The translations under genes and the position numbers were made by a program. From Candidatus Dadabacteria bacterium (lineage in GTDB: Bacteria; Desulfobacterota_D; UBA1144; Nemesobacterales; JAJCZQ01), in contig JAUXJP010000076.1 of the NCBI GenBank assembly GCA_030624695.1, forward strand, positions 1 through 5,729: DNA of 5,729 nucleotides, read 5' to 3'. Shown here piece by piece: positions 4,978-5,729 of the stretch. The notes beneath the pieces are model-generated. The model made no database searches. It was not told where the DNA came from and saw only the letters and a list, made by a program, of their open reading frames with translations. The first letter of the stretch is position 1. Each line of letters begins with the position of its first letter.

Positions 4978-5729
4978 TTGAATTATAAATCAGAACTATT
5001 TACAGCCATAAAAGCTGTGGAAAAAGCATCTGCCCTTTGTAAAGCGGTCCAGTCGAGCCTTGTTTCAGAAGAGAGTATGGAAAAAAAAGACAAGTCCCCT
5101 GTTACCGTGGCCGATTTTGGAGCGCAGGCAATAGTAATTCATGAGCTTAAAAAAGCATTTCCTGATGATCCAATTGTAGCTGAAGAAGATGCAAAGGAAC
5201 TAACAATTTGCGGAAGTGACCCGCTCCTTGAAAGAATAGTCAAACACCTTGAATCCCATCTCCCGGGACTTTCAGAAGAAGAAATAATTTACCTTATAAA
5301 CCAGGGCGGGCATGAAGGCGGAAAGGAAGGAAGATTCTGGACACTTGACCCAATTGACGGAACAAAGGGTTTTCTTAGAAAGGAACAGTATGCGGTAGCG
5401 CTTGCATTAATTGAGAACGGGGAAGTTGTGCTCGGGGTACTCGGATGCCCGAACCTGTCTGTTGATTCATACAAGAGTGATCAGAACAGAGGAACTTTGC
5501 TCTATGCTGTAAAAGGGCAGGGTGCATTTATGAAATCAATTGATGGCACCGACGAAACTGATGTTTCAGTCTCCGAAGTTAATTCTACTCCCGAGGCAAA
5601 TTTTTGTGAGTCCGTGGAATCCGGCCATTCCTCGCATGACGCTTCTGCAAGGATTGCTGAAATTTTAAACGTTACTGCCAAACCCGCAAGGATAGACAGC
5701 CAGTGTAAATACGGTGTTCTCGCAAGGGG
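4978..5729 (+). CDS. 3'(2'),5'-bisphosphate nucleotidase (PAP phosphatase), HAL2/SAL1-type, 3'-truncated by window
   Basis: Mg-dependent, typically lithium-sensitive phosphatase turning 3'-phosphoadenosine 5'-phosphate (PAP, a by-product of PAPS use) into AMP; usually cytoplasmic. Only the first 250 codons are present; yeast HAL2 is about 357 aa, so the C-terminus is missing. Metal-site motifs of the inositol-monophosphatase superfamily are intact: VADF (44-47), AEED (68-71) and DPIDGT (124-129). KGFLRKEQYAVALALI (130-145), GCPNL (156-160) and FCESVESGHSSHD (209-221) then DSQCKYGVLA (240-249) are diagnostic of the HAL2/SAL1 branch. So is the segment between AEED and DPIDGT (about 72-120, with EGGKEGRFW), longer than in E. 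coli CysQ. The start is TTG 4978, with GGAG 6 nt upstream and a stop in frame at 4960-4962. The neighbour on the left is the divergent patatin gene. Confidence 0.9.
   Translation, partial: MNYKSELFTAIKAVEKASALCKAVQSSLVSEESMEKKDKSPVTVADFGAQAIVIHELKKAFPDDPIVAEEDAKELTICGSDPLLERIVKHLESHLPGLSEEEIIYLINQGGHEGGKEGRFWTLDPIDGTKGFLRKEQYAVALALIENGEVVLGVLGCPNLSVDSYKSDQNRGTLLYAVKGQGAFMKSIDGTDETDVSVSEVNSTPEANFCESVESGHSSHDASARIAEILNVTAKPARIDSQCKYGVLAR

Noticed and set aside
5289..5474. Minus-strand reading frame inside the nucleotidase gene
   Set aside because: It is antisense to the DPIDGT region of a clear HAL2-type phosphatase and has no independent support.

Overview
The window is a stretch of bacterial chromosome with modest GC content (A/T-rich intergenic DNA, mixed codon use). 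It carries six protein-coding genes, two of them cut by the window edges. No RNA gene, CRISPR array, insertion sequence or phage gene is visible. The lineage cannot be fixed from the sequence. A sigma-54 regulator, a GT-C membrane glycosyltransferase and an RssA-type patatin fit a Gram-negative-type bacterium. The PAP phosphatase is of the yeast/plant HAL2/SAL1 type rather than the E. coli CysQ type. Start signals are mixed: three genes have a GGAG-type ribosome binding site (two of them with TTG starts) and three have no visible one. A Planctomycetota-like origin (for example the low-GC anammox group) is a guess that would fit, not a conclusion.

Layout, left to right. (1) 1-221, minus strand: the N-terminal 73 residues of a PiT-family anion transporter, phosphate permease or CysP-like sulfate permease. 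(2) 222-419: a divergent regulatory region. It holds a consensus-perfect sigma-54 promoter facing the transporter, a good sigma-70-type promoter facing right, and a 20-bp-period direct repeat. (3) 420-1805, plus: an NtrC-family sigma-54 activator whose receiver domain lacks the acidic pair and the conserved lysine. (4) 1837-2376, minus: pyrE, orotate phosphoribosyltransferase, convergent with the activator gene. (5) 2453-3850, plus: a multi-pass GT-C-type glycosyltransferase, divergent from pyrE across a 76-bp gap. (6) 3836-4741, minus: a patatin-like phospholipase whose 3' end overlaps the glycosyltransferase gene by 15 bp. (7) 4742-4977: an intergenic stretch with a short coding-like tail and a possible promoter. 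(8) 4978-5729, plus: a HAL2/SAL1-type 3'(2'),5'-bisphosphate nucleotidase, running off the window.

The genes alternate in strand, so there is no long operon; each is probably transcribed on its own. The clearest functional link is at the left end. A sigma-54 activator gene sits back to back with a transporter that carries a textbook sigma-54 promoter. A paired repeat lies 137-166 bp upstream of the predicted sigma-54 start, the distance at which such activators usually bind, and it overlaps the activator's own promoter. This suggests a self-contained switch: the activator turns on anion uptake and may limit its own expression. If the transporter carries sulfate, the PAP phosphatase at the right end would belong to the same sulfur-assimilation theme, but that link is speculative.
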